A stretch of DNA of 64,000 nucleotides, taken from positions 687,739-751,738 of the forward strand of contig NMRB01000008.1 in the NCBI GenBank assembly GCA_002633025.1, written 5' to 3'. A program made the translations under genes and the position numbers. The DNA comes from Notospermus geniculatus (lineage: Eukaryota > Nemertea > Pilidiophora > Heteronemertea > Lineidae). Position 1 is the stretch's first letter, and every line of letters starts with the position of its first letter. The notes under the pieces are model-generated. The model saw only the letters and a list, made by a program, of their open reading frames with translations, searched no databases and was not told the origin of the DNA. This document shows positions 36,101 to 46,987 of the stretch, piece after piece.

Positions 36101-39100
36101 TATTTATGATATTATTCAGATTTACCTGGAGTGCCAATGCACACTTGCCCACCACAAACTGGGCTGTATTGGTCCTGTCCAGACAGTCAACACAATTGGT
36201 CCTCAGAACTCCATGCTGTTTGTGAACAATGTCATTAGATGTGCTGAAAGGGAAGGAGAAGCCCATTTCTTTCTGCTATTATTTGAAAAATATAACTTAC
36301 AAATAGCCCAAATATCACTTTGGAAGCTCCCAAATTGATCCTGTAGTCAGCATGGCAATCACCATGTTACTCCAAACACAGGGACAAAATGTACGTTATC
36401 CCAATGGTAGTGACCGGTTCTGAGTAGACTGCAGCTCTGAATTCAAACCAGAACCTTGATCATGTTTTCATTAAAATACACAAAGGAATCATTCTTATTA
36501 TTGACAGAAGCCACACATACCAATCAGTTGGACATTCATTCTTATCTGGGGAGGTGGTGTGGAAAAAACCAATCTTTTTCAGAACGACATCGGCTATGTC
36601 TGCTAATCTGGCCAGCACATTGGAATTTTTACTGAAAGAAGATAAACTGGCTAAGGATTGGATCGTATTGGCAGGATGCGCATCGTCATCATTTTACATG
36701 TATAAGACTCAATGCTTGACAAGTTGATCAATATGTTGAGGAAGTCAAATGAGCGAGACCAAAGCCCTGCTATGGGAGGATGCCAATATGAAAATAGTTT
36801 GGCAAAGAAGGTGCTCTACCAAGCAAATATACCTCTTGTTCATGCGAGCCATATCAAATCCAGTATAATTGATTGCAAATTGTTGTGGTAGGAATTGATT
36901 GAGATACTGGATTTCTTCCACGAACTCCTCCGTCAGGATACTCTCATGTTTCTTCTTCTCTCGTTTCTAAAATACGGGAATGAGAGGAAGCTGTATTACA
37001 TCACGAAATTTGAAAACACCACATTTACGTTTTATCAGGAAATGAATGAAAAAATTTCTGACAAGATGTTCAGTTATCAATGTGAAGAACTTTCCCTGGG
37101 GGAAGAATTGCAAAAGAAGTTCAGCAGACGACAAATGTTGTCTGCTCAAAGTTTCACATGATATAATCCAGCCCTACCTTGACTAGATTTAGCACAATAA
37201 TTGGAGCACCATAGCGTTTCAACATCTCATTGAAGTGTGTCCCAGCAACATAGGAAAATGGGTCTCGCTGATCAACTGAAATAACAGGTGGGACTAACGT
37301 CAGTTTCAACCACTTCCTAATATCTGACACAACTAAAGTTGTGGTGTGGTTTCAATCTCCAGATCCCATTCTTAAACCAACAGGCAACATGTCCAGAATT
37401 CTTGCTTCACTGTAGAGGATATAACATCTGAATAGATGAACATTCATGCTGGTATCAATAGTGGGAAATTTACATGTACCAACTGACATAACCAAGCAAA
37501 GAACTTTGGAACATACGGCATATTGGTGGTTTTGGAACCATCTTGGTAACATCTTGCGACCAGAATAACGGTACAGACCCTCGATGCTGAACAAAAGAGG
37601 TGAAGTTCCGTCTTTTTCTGAAGCTGAGTGTAGACACATCCTGGACAATTTGTTCTGTCTCCACCTCATTGGCTACATCCCCCTGTGGAGAATAATGGTT
37701 GAACAGTTTGTATGATACCGGTACATGTAGGCACAAGAACAAGGAAAACTGGATGTTACTTCAGATGGCGAAAGGACATAGCACTGCAATAACTTCCCTT
37801 ATTTGTAAGTGAAATTTGCCAACCTACCTCAGAATTAGCTCCACGCTTCAAAAATCTCGTCCCAGCATACTTGTTTGATCGGCGAGCAATCAGTGTCATA
37901 TAGATTGATTTACCAAAAACACTGACATCTTGGACAAGTTAAGAAAATGATTTTAACAATATGAAGCATCAGTCATGGAAAGTGAGGCTACGCAAACCTT
38001 CTACATGTACATGTACGATACAGCACCCTCATTGTACCTTGAGTGGGCGAGATGGATCTTTGCTAACGATCCAAACCACAGCAAAAGCCCTACAAGCTGT
38101 TCATCCAAGCAGGCTAAAAAGGATACTTGATTGTCCCAGAAACCCATGGATGATATACAATATCCAGTCAGGATGAACCTTGTTCTCAAGATGTTTGATG
38201 AGATGGTTATTCCACACATACTTCCGCGTTGGCTCATTGCGTGCTCCAAACACAGGTTCTGCCTTCTTCCCTGGAACATTTCATCACCATTCAATGTCAA
38301 CAAGACAGGCAAAAATAAACAAAACTTCAGCATCTAACAGCCGGTGTGGTGGTACAGACTTCACAACTGGCAGTAGTAATATAAGAAACCTCCACAAGCA
38401 AGAAGCAAACTTCCACAGGTCAAGAAGCAAACCTTGATACTGAAAATCATTATTTTTTACAATAAGAATCCCATAAACCTACCACCAGAAGCTGAGCCTC
38501 CTTCAGGAGAGAATACATCATCACTTTCATTTGACCTGTCATCTCTTGGCTGCTGGGCGATGTTATGGAAACTTGCAACACTTTTGCTTGCATCTTCTAC
38601 ATCTCCTTCATCTACACTTGAACCTGAGATATACATGTACGGGTATATATGTAAATGTCTAATGCGGTATCATATCTTGGAATGGTGAATGTCGGATGGT
38701 GAAGGACTCAAGATTTAGTTTCTGGAAGGCTGCATGTACACTCATGGGGGAAGTGACCGAGTTTACATGTTTCAGACACCCATGGTCTATTGTCAGATTG
38801 CAAAATGTAAGGATGCCAAAGCCTCTCCCTGCAAAGCCACACGAAGCAGGAGTAGATCATTCAGCGACCTACTTTAAGATCTGGTACATGTAGGTCAGAC
38901 ATGACAGTACCGGTAGGTGATAATGCCAAAGCCTCTCCGTGCAAAGCTACACACATCAGGAGGAGTAAATCACTAAATGACCTACCTAAAGATCTGGCAT
39001 TTTTCTGAGAAAGACATGCAAATCTAGAGAACCTCCGACTTGATATACCTGGAAATGTTCCGGGATCCTCCGTATGTTTCTGCCAGAATTTGACGTCAGA

Positions 39101-40696
39101 TTCTCCCAGGGCTGACACTTGGACACGCGACTCAATGTTCTTACTTGGCGTTAGGTTGAACTGTAGGGTGTGGGTGAGATCATAGCTGTAACTGGAAAAG
39201 GATGATGGAAAGGTATACATTGTTATCAATCGAGTACGAGCAGCCTCCGAATCAATGATGCAATGCAGTTGCAAATGAATACTGGATGGAGCGCTCTCAA
39301 AAAAGAACTGGGCAATTCTTAGTACTTTTTTTTAAGTTAAAGTGATAGAGGCACCAATAATTGCTGACAGACAGCCGAGTCAAATACACATACAGTGGTT
39401 GATTCTTACCTGTAATAGAAGTTACTTGAAAGATCAATATTTTGGAACATCTTCACATACCTGAAAAGACATTTCATTAAGTTATGCAAGTAGGTAATGT
39501 ATCACTCGTTGTGCAAAGAAACGGCAGCTGAAGGGAGATTGATGTTGACAAATAATTAATATTCCAGTACCGCATTCTATTCTGCCAAGTCGGTTCAATC
39601 AAAAAGTAATTTCTGCAGCAGAAACCTAGGACTTTTATGCCTTCTTTTTCCATATCAGCACTACATGAACTTTCCAGTTTATAGAATCTGCTTACTTTGA
39701 TTCGTCAGGGTGAGGACAACTGACACTATCATTTGGAATGTACACCATACTCGTATCCTCAATCTTGTAGATAGTCTGCGTTCCAATTAGTGCAACCTTC
39801 CTTCGTTTGGTGATCAAGATGACATAGTAACCCTCTAGGAAGCGAACAAATCCTTAAACAGAATTATGAAAGTACTAAGAAGAAATTCCACAGATAGTGC
39901 ACATTTGTTATTGGTATGACAGTAAGCAGCAAATCAAGACCCTTACCGGTAAATTAAAACTCAACTACACCCATGGAAGAAACGTTCATGGTAGCCTACA
40001 TGTACCGGTACTGCCTTTGAAAATGAGTGGGAATATCTGGATGGATGAATTCCAGTTCATCTTTGTAATTGCAGTGGTTTGAATATGACTAAGACGAAGC
40101 CATTCCTATTCTCACTTCAGGAGTGAAACTTACCAACTATTCCAAATGCAGATACTGTAATACACAGACCACCTGATCTTTTCTGCTGTTGTTTCGGCCG
40201 ATTGCCATAATCTATCATCATCAACATGTCACGTATCTGTTTTTGTGTGTACTCAATTTGATCGTCCACGATGTGGAGGGAACGAGGTTCAGTTCGATCA
40301 ATCTTGAGAACACGAAACCTTGTCTCGGTGTTGTTTGATCCAACCATATAGAATCGCTGAAATATTGAAAACGGGTAATCAAAAAGACCAGAACCAACTA
40401 TGAAATACCGTACTGTCCCAAAGTATTGCGAGATAGTATACCTTCTAGCTAGAGAGGTCAACAGGGGTACTGCAGACCTACCCAAGACAATCATCAGGGA
40501 CACTGCCCCAACCAAAAAGAATCATCAGGCTCTGTCAATGTCTACTTCCTGCAATGTTGTACGGAAGCGAGATTGCACAATAGACTTCATAGTTACTGAA
40601 GCTGTGGTCGAAGGCATGCAGGTATCACGTTACCTGTTTGGTCTCATACAGCACAATCTTTTGTACGCTCCCAATAATTGGTACTTCATGTTGCAT
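33103..40696 (-). CDS. FIG4: FIG4 (SAC3) phosphoinositide phosphatase, copy B, internal in-frame deletion
   Basis: Start ATG at 40696 ([16 protein letters not shown]). Exons match copy A through the SAC catalytic motif [14 protein letters not shown] (~36.2 kb) and the exon [20 protein letters not shown] (~35.4 kb). The next two copy-A exons ([16 protein letters not shown]... and [14 protein letters not shown]...) are absent; about 2.9 kb is replaced by a ~316-bp unrelated segment (34497-34812). The exons either side are both phase 2, so splicing across would keep frame and drop 95 residues. Unlike copy A, the C terminus is present: [14 protein letters not shown] (34.2-34.4 kb), [20 protein letters not shown] (33897-33958), [20 protein letters not shown] (33520-33597) and a last exon ending [10 protein letters not shown] with stop at 33103. 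An intron carries a 200-bp TA-flanked element. The lost part follows the SAC catalytic core. Confidence 0.9.
34497..34812. other. 316-bp replacement segment in FIG4-B, rich in TGACGTCA
   Basis: It occupies the place of ~2.9 kb present in copy A. It holds several CRE-like words (ATGACGTCAC, GTGACGTCAT, GATGACGTCAC) and no reading frame resembling FIG4. No clear terminal inverted repeats or target duplication were found, so I cannot say whether it is a mobile element or ancestral intron sequence. Confidence 0.55.
35840..36039. mobile_element. TA-flanked MITE in FIG4-B intron (absent from copy A)
   Basis: Same family as 30264-30469: left end TGCGAGCCGCTCTGGCAAAA, right end reverse complemented TGTGAGCCACTCTGGCAAAA, with shared interior words such as TGACACCAGGAGAGAATG. 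TA flanks at 35838-35839 and 36040-36041. FIG4-A has the empty site GATAATATGTAAAC near 21357-21370. Confidence 0.8.
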
Positions 40697-41737
40697 ATTG
40701 AAGCAGCTTGGGGTTTCACTCTGCCTGGTTTTGTAGTAACTTTCGGACAGGTTGAATAGCCAGCTTCAAGTCCTCAAATCTTAGTCTCTTTTTAGAGAGC
40801 TAACTAGAAATTTCACAGAAAGTCAGTTTTTATCCTGGCTCACTGCTCACACTGCTTTGAACATTGTCAAATGATACACGACACTCCAAGTGGGATGACA
40901 TTGACAATTTATGTAGATCAGATGCTTCCGACTTTCACAGCACATGAGCAGGGTCTTACGACTTAGTTTCAACGTTCTAAAAACCGAAAAGGAAATTGAA
41001 AAATAAGTTATTGCCAACGAAACATCAATTCAATCCAATCCAAGTTGACCAAAGCTAGGCCTAGGCAACAGCGTGTCATGCACGTGGGACGCTCACTGTC
41101 ACTGATGACGGCAAGCGAGCGACATCACACCGCCTGGGTGGGTGTAGGCCTACGCGGCACTAGAGGTGGGGCCTGCTGGGCTAGGCCGGCAAGGTCCCTA
41201 GCCGGAATGGAGTGACGCTGTTGGCCTCCCCATTCATGTCTCATGTCCTTCTGACAGACACTGACTGGACTCTCTCTCTCTCTCTGTCTGGATAGAGACA
41301 TAGGCCTAGGCCTACCTAGGCCTACCATGCCTAGGGCCTAGGCCTAGGCCTACATGTATGATCGATGGGACTCATCATCATGATGATCATGTTCATGGAC
41401 TCAACATGCTCAACAGCTGCTCAATCTCATGGTGCATGGATGACTGTCTGGGACTGGGGCTGTTGTCTTCTATTCTGCATGGTTTTCAATATGATTACAG
41501 TATTAAAAAGTGAGATCACGAGTGACTGACTGTCAGCATGGTCAGTGCCATGACTGTTGTTCGCGGAAACGAAAACATGAACACAATCAACATGATGATG
41601 TCTGGTGCAGTGGTGGTAAAAATCCCAAATAAATTGGTTCATTTCATTGCCGCCTACACACCCGCAGCGCTCCGGTTCCATTAGCGTGAAGCGCCACCTG
41701 GAGGAAGTAAATGACACCAGGCTAAAACGTCAAGAAC
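40697..41737. promoter_or_regulatory. FIG4-B upstream region
   Basis: Matches 25986-27182 without the retroposon-like insert, ends at the duplication edge (41733), and includes a TAGGCC patch (41300-41352) and a (TC)n run. Presumptive promoter by position. Confidence 0.5.
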
Positions 41738-42000
41738 ATTGAACTAGTGTATACGCATACAGTTGAACGTATTTTATCATAGTTAGTAAATGAAAAGTCA
41801 AAGACTTTAATGAAATATATTTCCAGTAACAATATAGACGTTAGGCAAGTAAATTAAGCATATAAATTTACTACGAATCGTCTATTTTTGCGTACCTAAA
41901 ATGAACGGCTGGATTCATCTAATTTGCATATCAGAATGAGAAATCATGAAAATTGTTTCACTGACCTCAGGTGGCCATGGTTATGACGTCATCAAGCAGA
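41738..42000. repeat. Dispersed repeat, copy 2 (partner at 31755)
   Basis: Blocks listed for 31755-32060 recur here in the same order and orientation. It begins within a few bases of the right edge of duplication unit 2. Confidence 0.65.
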
Positions 42001-42442
42001 ATTCCGCGCGGGAAGTTTGAACGCTATTTTATGACGCTAAAAATTGTGAGACACAAGATCTATTCAGTCCCTAATAAGACAACTTTCGAAAAGCATAAAA
42101 GTGTTTATTTTTCTAATGAAGATTTAGGACAAACTCTTTATAGGCTAGGCACTGCACAAAAGGAAACTGGCGCCATCTTCTGACGCAGATGGCTGTTCAT
42201 GCGTTTTTACGCGATGCGCCACTGGAATATAGTCATCTATGAATACAACGATCCGGACTTTTCACTGTATGATTCTCTGGTGTTGATATATCAAAGTGTT
42301 TTATGTCGTCCGAATGCACGGTCAATCTCCGACTTATTTGTAGTCTGTCACCAAAACCGTGCCGCGGGCCGCGACGGCGAAAAACGACTCGGAACGCGCG
42401 TTCACCGCCAGGAAAATAGGTTCAATGGGGGGCACACTAATT

Positions 42443-42520
42443 ACCGACCGCAACCGTCCACAACCGACCACAAGCGTCCACAACCGACCACAAGCGTTTA
42501 TTACCGTCCACAAGCATCCA
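42443..42520. repeat. Short minisatellite, CCACAACCGA/CCACAAGCGT units
   Basis: About seven imperfect ~10-bp units of the type ACCGWCCACA(A)SCG. Open frames across it are repeat translations only. Confidence 0.7.
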
Positions 42521-42690
42521 AATGCAATTAGAGGGGATTAAAAATGTTATTTTAGATCCATTTTACTGTAGGCCCTATATTTGAAAAATAATTCTGCTTT
42601 TTGGCGGTGTAATTTTTTGCAACACTGACATGGTTGACAGTCAACTTATTTGCATCTATGAGGCGCCTTTTCTTCTATAATTCTGAACGT

Positions 42691-43134
42691 GTAGATTCTT
42701 TAACATGTTTAACGAACTTCTTCCACTTTCTCTTGTAGGTGACACTGGTCAGATGAGTGGGAGTCTGGAAGTGGGAGTCTGAAGTTGTGATTTTATTTTG
42801 CTGAAGAAAATGAAAAAAGTTGCACTTTGGTGGTGTTTTTTGTTTGTTGGGGTCTAGGCTAGGAGACTCTTCAGTAGCTTTTCCCTTTGATAAACGTGAG
42901 TACCACTCACTCACAAAAAGAATTAATAACTGTATGCATTAGGTGACTCTTTCTCCCTCCCCACCTTGATAAGTAAGACTGGTCTCCTGTCCAACTTTTT
43001 TTGTGTAACTTTTTTTCATTTTATTCTAGCAAAATAAAATCACAGCGTCAGACTCCCACATCCAGACTCCCACTCATCTGACCAGTGTCACCTGCAAGAG
43101 TATGTGGTGGAAGAAGTTCATTAAAGAATCCACA
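42691..43134. mobile_element. Fold-back element with ~105-bp inverted arms
   Basis: The left arm (42691-42800) and right arm (43030-43134) are inverted copies sharing GGTGACACTGGTCAGATGAG, TGGGAGTCTGGA and GTGATTTTATTTTGCT. The ~230-bp centre has no convincing ORF. Arms this long, with sub-motif repeats inside (TGGGAGTCTG twice per arm), are typical of fold-back or long-TIR MITEs. No target duplication was certain. Confidence 0.78.
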
Positions 43135-43368
43135 AGTCAATTGAATTTTATGAGCATACATTTTGAATTAACTTCTAGGAGCCTGTTGTTTGGTCTTGTC
43201 ACAAGAGGACAATGTCTTGAATAGTCTTATATGCGTATTACCAATACTTATATTTTTATGACAATATGCCTACTTCAACAAAGGATTAGTAACCATTCGT
43301 ATACATATCTTTAGGCCTCAAACATTTGGCACGTCTCTATTGAGAATGTCCAATCATCGTCATTCTGT

Positions 43369-43721
43369 TCTAATATTTAGCGCAGACACTTGTTGGTAAG
43401 GCCGATTAGCAGCAGATCGTGTGTTTCTTGCTGGCAAACCTGTTGTTGCCGTGTCAATATTTGCCGTGGAAGACTGTTGATGTTGGGGATCTAGCTTTGT
43501 GAACACTTCCTTCAGACGAGAAGAAAATATCATCGGCCCGAGCGGATCCACCGCGGTCGACGGATTACGAGGTAAATTTATGCCAACTGATGCGGTCACT
43601 TCTGTAGCGCCGACGTCACTCTGACGGCATTGCGGCCATAAAATTGAACAATGAACGATATCATCGACTCCAATTTTACGATTTCACACTTCTTCTCTAC
43701 GTTTGCTTCTCAAAAAAAGTA
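43369..43721 (-). repeat. Local tandem duplication, copy 1, with a short ORF
   Basis: This ~350-bp unit is repeated at 43806-44158, offset 437 bp, with only a few substitutions. It carries a minus-strand ORF from ATG at 43599 (MTASVGINLPRNPSTAVDPL, then FSSRLKEVFTKLDPQHQQSS). A GTGTCT donor-like site after PYQQ could make it a first coding exon. No downstream exon was recognised and the product is unknown. Upstream of the ATG the duplicated part includes GACGTCAC and AT-rich sequence. Confidence 0.6.
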
Positions 43722-43805
43722 TTTTTCTAGTCGGTGGCGACATAATTTATCAGTTGCAACTAGTTGACGCTATTTCTATCACAGCGTAGGGCGACATAAC
43801 CGAGG

Positions 43806-44158
43806 CTTAATATTTAGCGCAGACACTTGTTGGTAAGGCCGATTAGCAGCAGATCGTGTGTTTCTTGCTGGCAAACCTGTTGTTGCCGTGTCAATATTTG
43901 CCGTGGAAGACTGTTGATGTTGGGGATCTAGCTTTGTGAACACTTCCTTCAGACGAGAAGAAAATATCACCGGCCCGAGCGGATCCACCGCGGTCGACGG
44001 ATTACGAGGTAAATTTATGCCAACTGATGCGGTCACTTCTGTAGCGCCGACGTCACTCTGATGGCATTGCGGCCATAAAATTGAACAATGAACGATATCA
44101 TCGACTCCAATTTTACGATTTCACACTTCTTCTCTACGTTTGCTTCTCAAAAAATGTC
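43806..44158 (-). repeat. Local tandem duplication, copy 2, with the same short ORF
   Basis: ORF from ATG at 44036, identical in frame to copy 1 over about 75 codons, with Val for Met at one position (DPLGPVIFSS). The frame runs beyond the duplicated part into different sequence at its 3' end, so the boundary near SALNI is set by the duplication and not by the protein. Confidence 0.6.
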
Positions 44159-44162
44159 CCAA

Positions 44163-44191
44163 GGGATCAAGCGATCAGATCGCTTGATCCC
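44163..44191. repeat. Near-perfect palindrome
   Basis: GGGATCAAGCGATC, one base, then GATCGCTTGATCCC: a 14-bp inverted repeat with a single-base centre, directly at the right edge of the second local duplicate. Confidence 0.85.
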
Positions 44192-44745
44192 TGAGATCAT
44201 CTCAGTGGAAGGATGAACTACCAGAGACTATGACCAGGTGAAAAAAAACAGGACTGGACCCGGGGAATTGGCCGACAGAGACCACTTATGATGTAGGAAT
44301 TCGGTCGGTAATTCATTAGGTTTGAAGACCATAGAAAGAAGATATCATTCGCCGAGGATATATATGTTATCCGTCTTTTAAGATGGGATAATAGATACTT
44401 AAACACAATGACGGGCTTTTTAGGTCGGAACGAGCGCGACATGTTAGGCTATTTCTGGCGGTTATTGCATTGACGTGTGAGGAATCCAATGATCAACAAG
44501 CTAATAGGCCTTGAAGAAGAATTCTACCTGAAGCAACGTCCCGTGGTTTGTTGGTCGAATGGAACGAATGAACAGTTAACGTGGGAGAGCGAAGCTATTA
44601 CCAGCTTTAGTCAGATCAACTCATGTGGAATATCGCCGACATACAGAAATAAAAGACGGTCTGGTGACAGGGGAAAACTGGAAAACGTCTACCGATTTGA
44701 GTGTTGGATCTTGCCAGTTTTTTAACGCGGGGTCGTGAAAGAACC

Positions 44746-44865
44746 ATGGATAATATGGAAGGTGAGTTTGATCTGTCTGAGCATCTCTCTTCATCGACTG
44801 GTAAGGAGGAGTCGCCTAATTCGAACAGCGAAACTGCGAAGCCCATTCCTGAAGACGTCTTTTGA
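44746..44865 (+). CDS. Possible short ORF or first exon, uncharacterised
   Basis: ATG in a good context (ACCATGG) opens 39 codons, acidic and Ser/Glu rich (MDNMEGEFDLSEHLSSSTGK). A strong 5' splice site consensus, AAG|GTGAGT, lies after the fifth codon (near 44760), so the ATG might instead belong to a very short first exon. Joining it to the acceptor at 46951 does not give the frame of the downstream repeat-protein gene. Function unknown; weak evidence. Confidence 0.25.
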   Translation: MDNMEGEFDLSEHLSSSTGKEESPNSNSETAKPIPEDVF

Positions 44866-45406
44866 GGACATCCACGGTACGGTTGGTTGTCCTCGATAGA
44901 GGTCTTCAGGATGTCGGAGGACAGACGGCGGCGGCGGCATGTCCACAGCTGTCTGATTATGATATCGGCTGGCTGGGGAAGATGCATGCTGAGACAGACG
45001 TTTCCAAGCAATAGTCGATATCATATAATATGTACAAATGATCACACGCCATTACTGCGCAGCACTTAGTGCTTTTACCGAAAGAAATCAATCAGACAAT
45101 TTCCTTTTCAACTAAACAGCATGTTACCATTCGCATTCATCGAACGTTCTCAACCATGCGGAAACATAGCATTAGTTCAGGCAACTACATTAATTATTAT
45201 ATAGCATGGATTTATACATTACTTGGCGCGTGATTTCACAGCCATTTGCTTTAAATCAACAATCTCAGAATGTGAATTGGGGATCATGAAACCACTCACT
45301 GAATCATGATCCGCTACATCGCGCACGGTATACGAACCATCACGAGTTGAAGGTCCTATCGCTGGCAATTTCAAACCTCGTACCCCCCCCCCTTTGGAAT
45401 CCCAAT
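44866..45406. other. Intergenic, imperfect inverted repeat, no gene recognised
   Basis: An inverted repeat (CCTGAAGAC...GAGGACA at about 44848-44870 against 44888-44910) and a (CGG)n patch near 44927 are visible. No supported gene. Confidence 0.4.
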
Positions 45407-46987
45407 GACGGAGTTCACACCCGAGGCCAAGGAAAGAACAGTTTGTTAGGCCTACAGTCTGCTATATTCGGTTATAACCGCCTAATGATTTCGCCAATTG
45501 ATTTAATGGGCCTATGAGATAACCGTGATTGATAAGTAACATAGGCCTGTAGGAATATTCTACAAGAGTGAATAAAAATTGTTCACATGGGCTTTTATTG
45601 GCCTTTAATGGCCACTTCTTTCAATAGCGATGCCCGATATTTTAATGCTTCCTTTATGAATGAAGTGTTGTCTACCGGTATGTTAGTCTGAGCGCTGCTA
45701 AGCACAGAGTGGGACAAAAAACAACAAAACCCGACAATCCTGCATTATTTTGTCTGGCGCGTCCATCTGAAAGAATTTATCTGAAGGGGGTACTTGAAAA
45801 GAACGCGCGAATAAAAAATCAGCGCTTTACTTCCTCAATATTATTAACACTGATAATAGATGTACTTTAGGCACTTTCATCACCGACACACTTTCTTATA
45901 AGCTATTTTTTGTTGCGCGTTGGGCGTAAGATTCGAGGGAGTGGGGCGGAGGGTGGAGAGTGAAGTAACACCCGAATCGAATACTTTGCCTCTTTTTATC
46001 AGTTTCAGGAGCGCATTTTGGTTCACGAGATTATCTTTCTTCAACACCCTAGGCAATCAAAATCAATAATTCCCCATAAACGCGCCAGATAAATTGACCA
46101 AAGTAGTCTGATAGCCTCTGTATACAAGTCAGAAGAATGAACACTTAATCAAATAACCTAACCGCGTCATCAATAATTCACCAGATTATGGCCTAGTGAT
46201 TGTTGCAACCTGCCAGCAATCATTTCTTCATCGATTTGCCATCACTCATATTGCTAGAAGCTTCTAATAGAGAGTTTAAGATCACGATGGCTAACGTTAA
46301 CTGAAGACGTCACAAGCTACGTAAAACGCATTAGATACCGGTGGTATTGAATAGCCCAAATATCGCGGATTACGTCATGACTGGCGTTTGCGTTTATAGT
46401 AGGCTATCTAAACCTCCCTAATCACTGAAATCTCTCTCACGACTTTGCTTCTTGATGAAATTAAGTTCTTATAAAGTTTTTGTGGAATTCTGTAAGAATT
46501 GCTTTGTTTGGTCCCACTTTTTATTGGGTGGCAAAGTACAAAAAATAAACTACATTATGGAAGAATTTCGGGTGATTACACACCAAGATTAAGTTCGTTG
46601 TTATAAGAACATGTTGGTTGTTATAGCGCACTCAAGTGTAATGGATTTCATAGAAGTTTAATACGCTGATATTTCCATAATCCGCAATATAGACTGAATT
46701 TTTATATACTTGATAGTTAATAAAACGTTCGTCGTCGGCAGAAACAGTCTCTTTTTCGCGATATTGAAACGACATCTTCAGTTATTAGAGTCTTTGTACG
46801 TGGAAAATCACATGACCGACGTTTGTTTGGCGGTGTCATCATCTTTCCGAGGCAAACTAGCCATGGAGTTCTCTTACAAAGCTAGGACTGAACCCAATCA
46901 AAGACGTGAATGAAAAGCCTTTTCTCATGAAAACTGTCTTTCCCTTTTCAGGTGTTAACAAGACAAGATGCGGACGCCTGGGCCGTC

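Larger units (their letters stand above)
27183..41733. repeat. Tandem duplication unit 2 (PEX7 copy B + FIG4 copy B)
   Basis: Direct repeat of 11324-27183, ~14.55 kb. At the junction only one base is shared between the incoming and outgoing sequence, and no N or filler is present. Relative to unit 1 it gains two TA-flanked elements (30264, 35840), lacks the 26525-type retroposon, lacks ~2.9 kb inside FIG4 and keeps the FIG4 3' exons. Confidence 0.9.

Noticed and set aside
44746-46970. Splicing the short ATG exon at 44746-44760 to the acceptor at 46951 to make the start of the repeat protein
   Set aside because: The junction phase does not give the main reading frame in copy 1, and unit 2 has no equivalent upstream exon.
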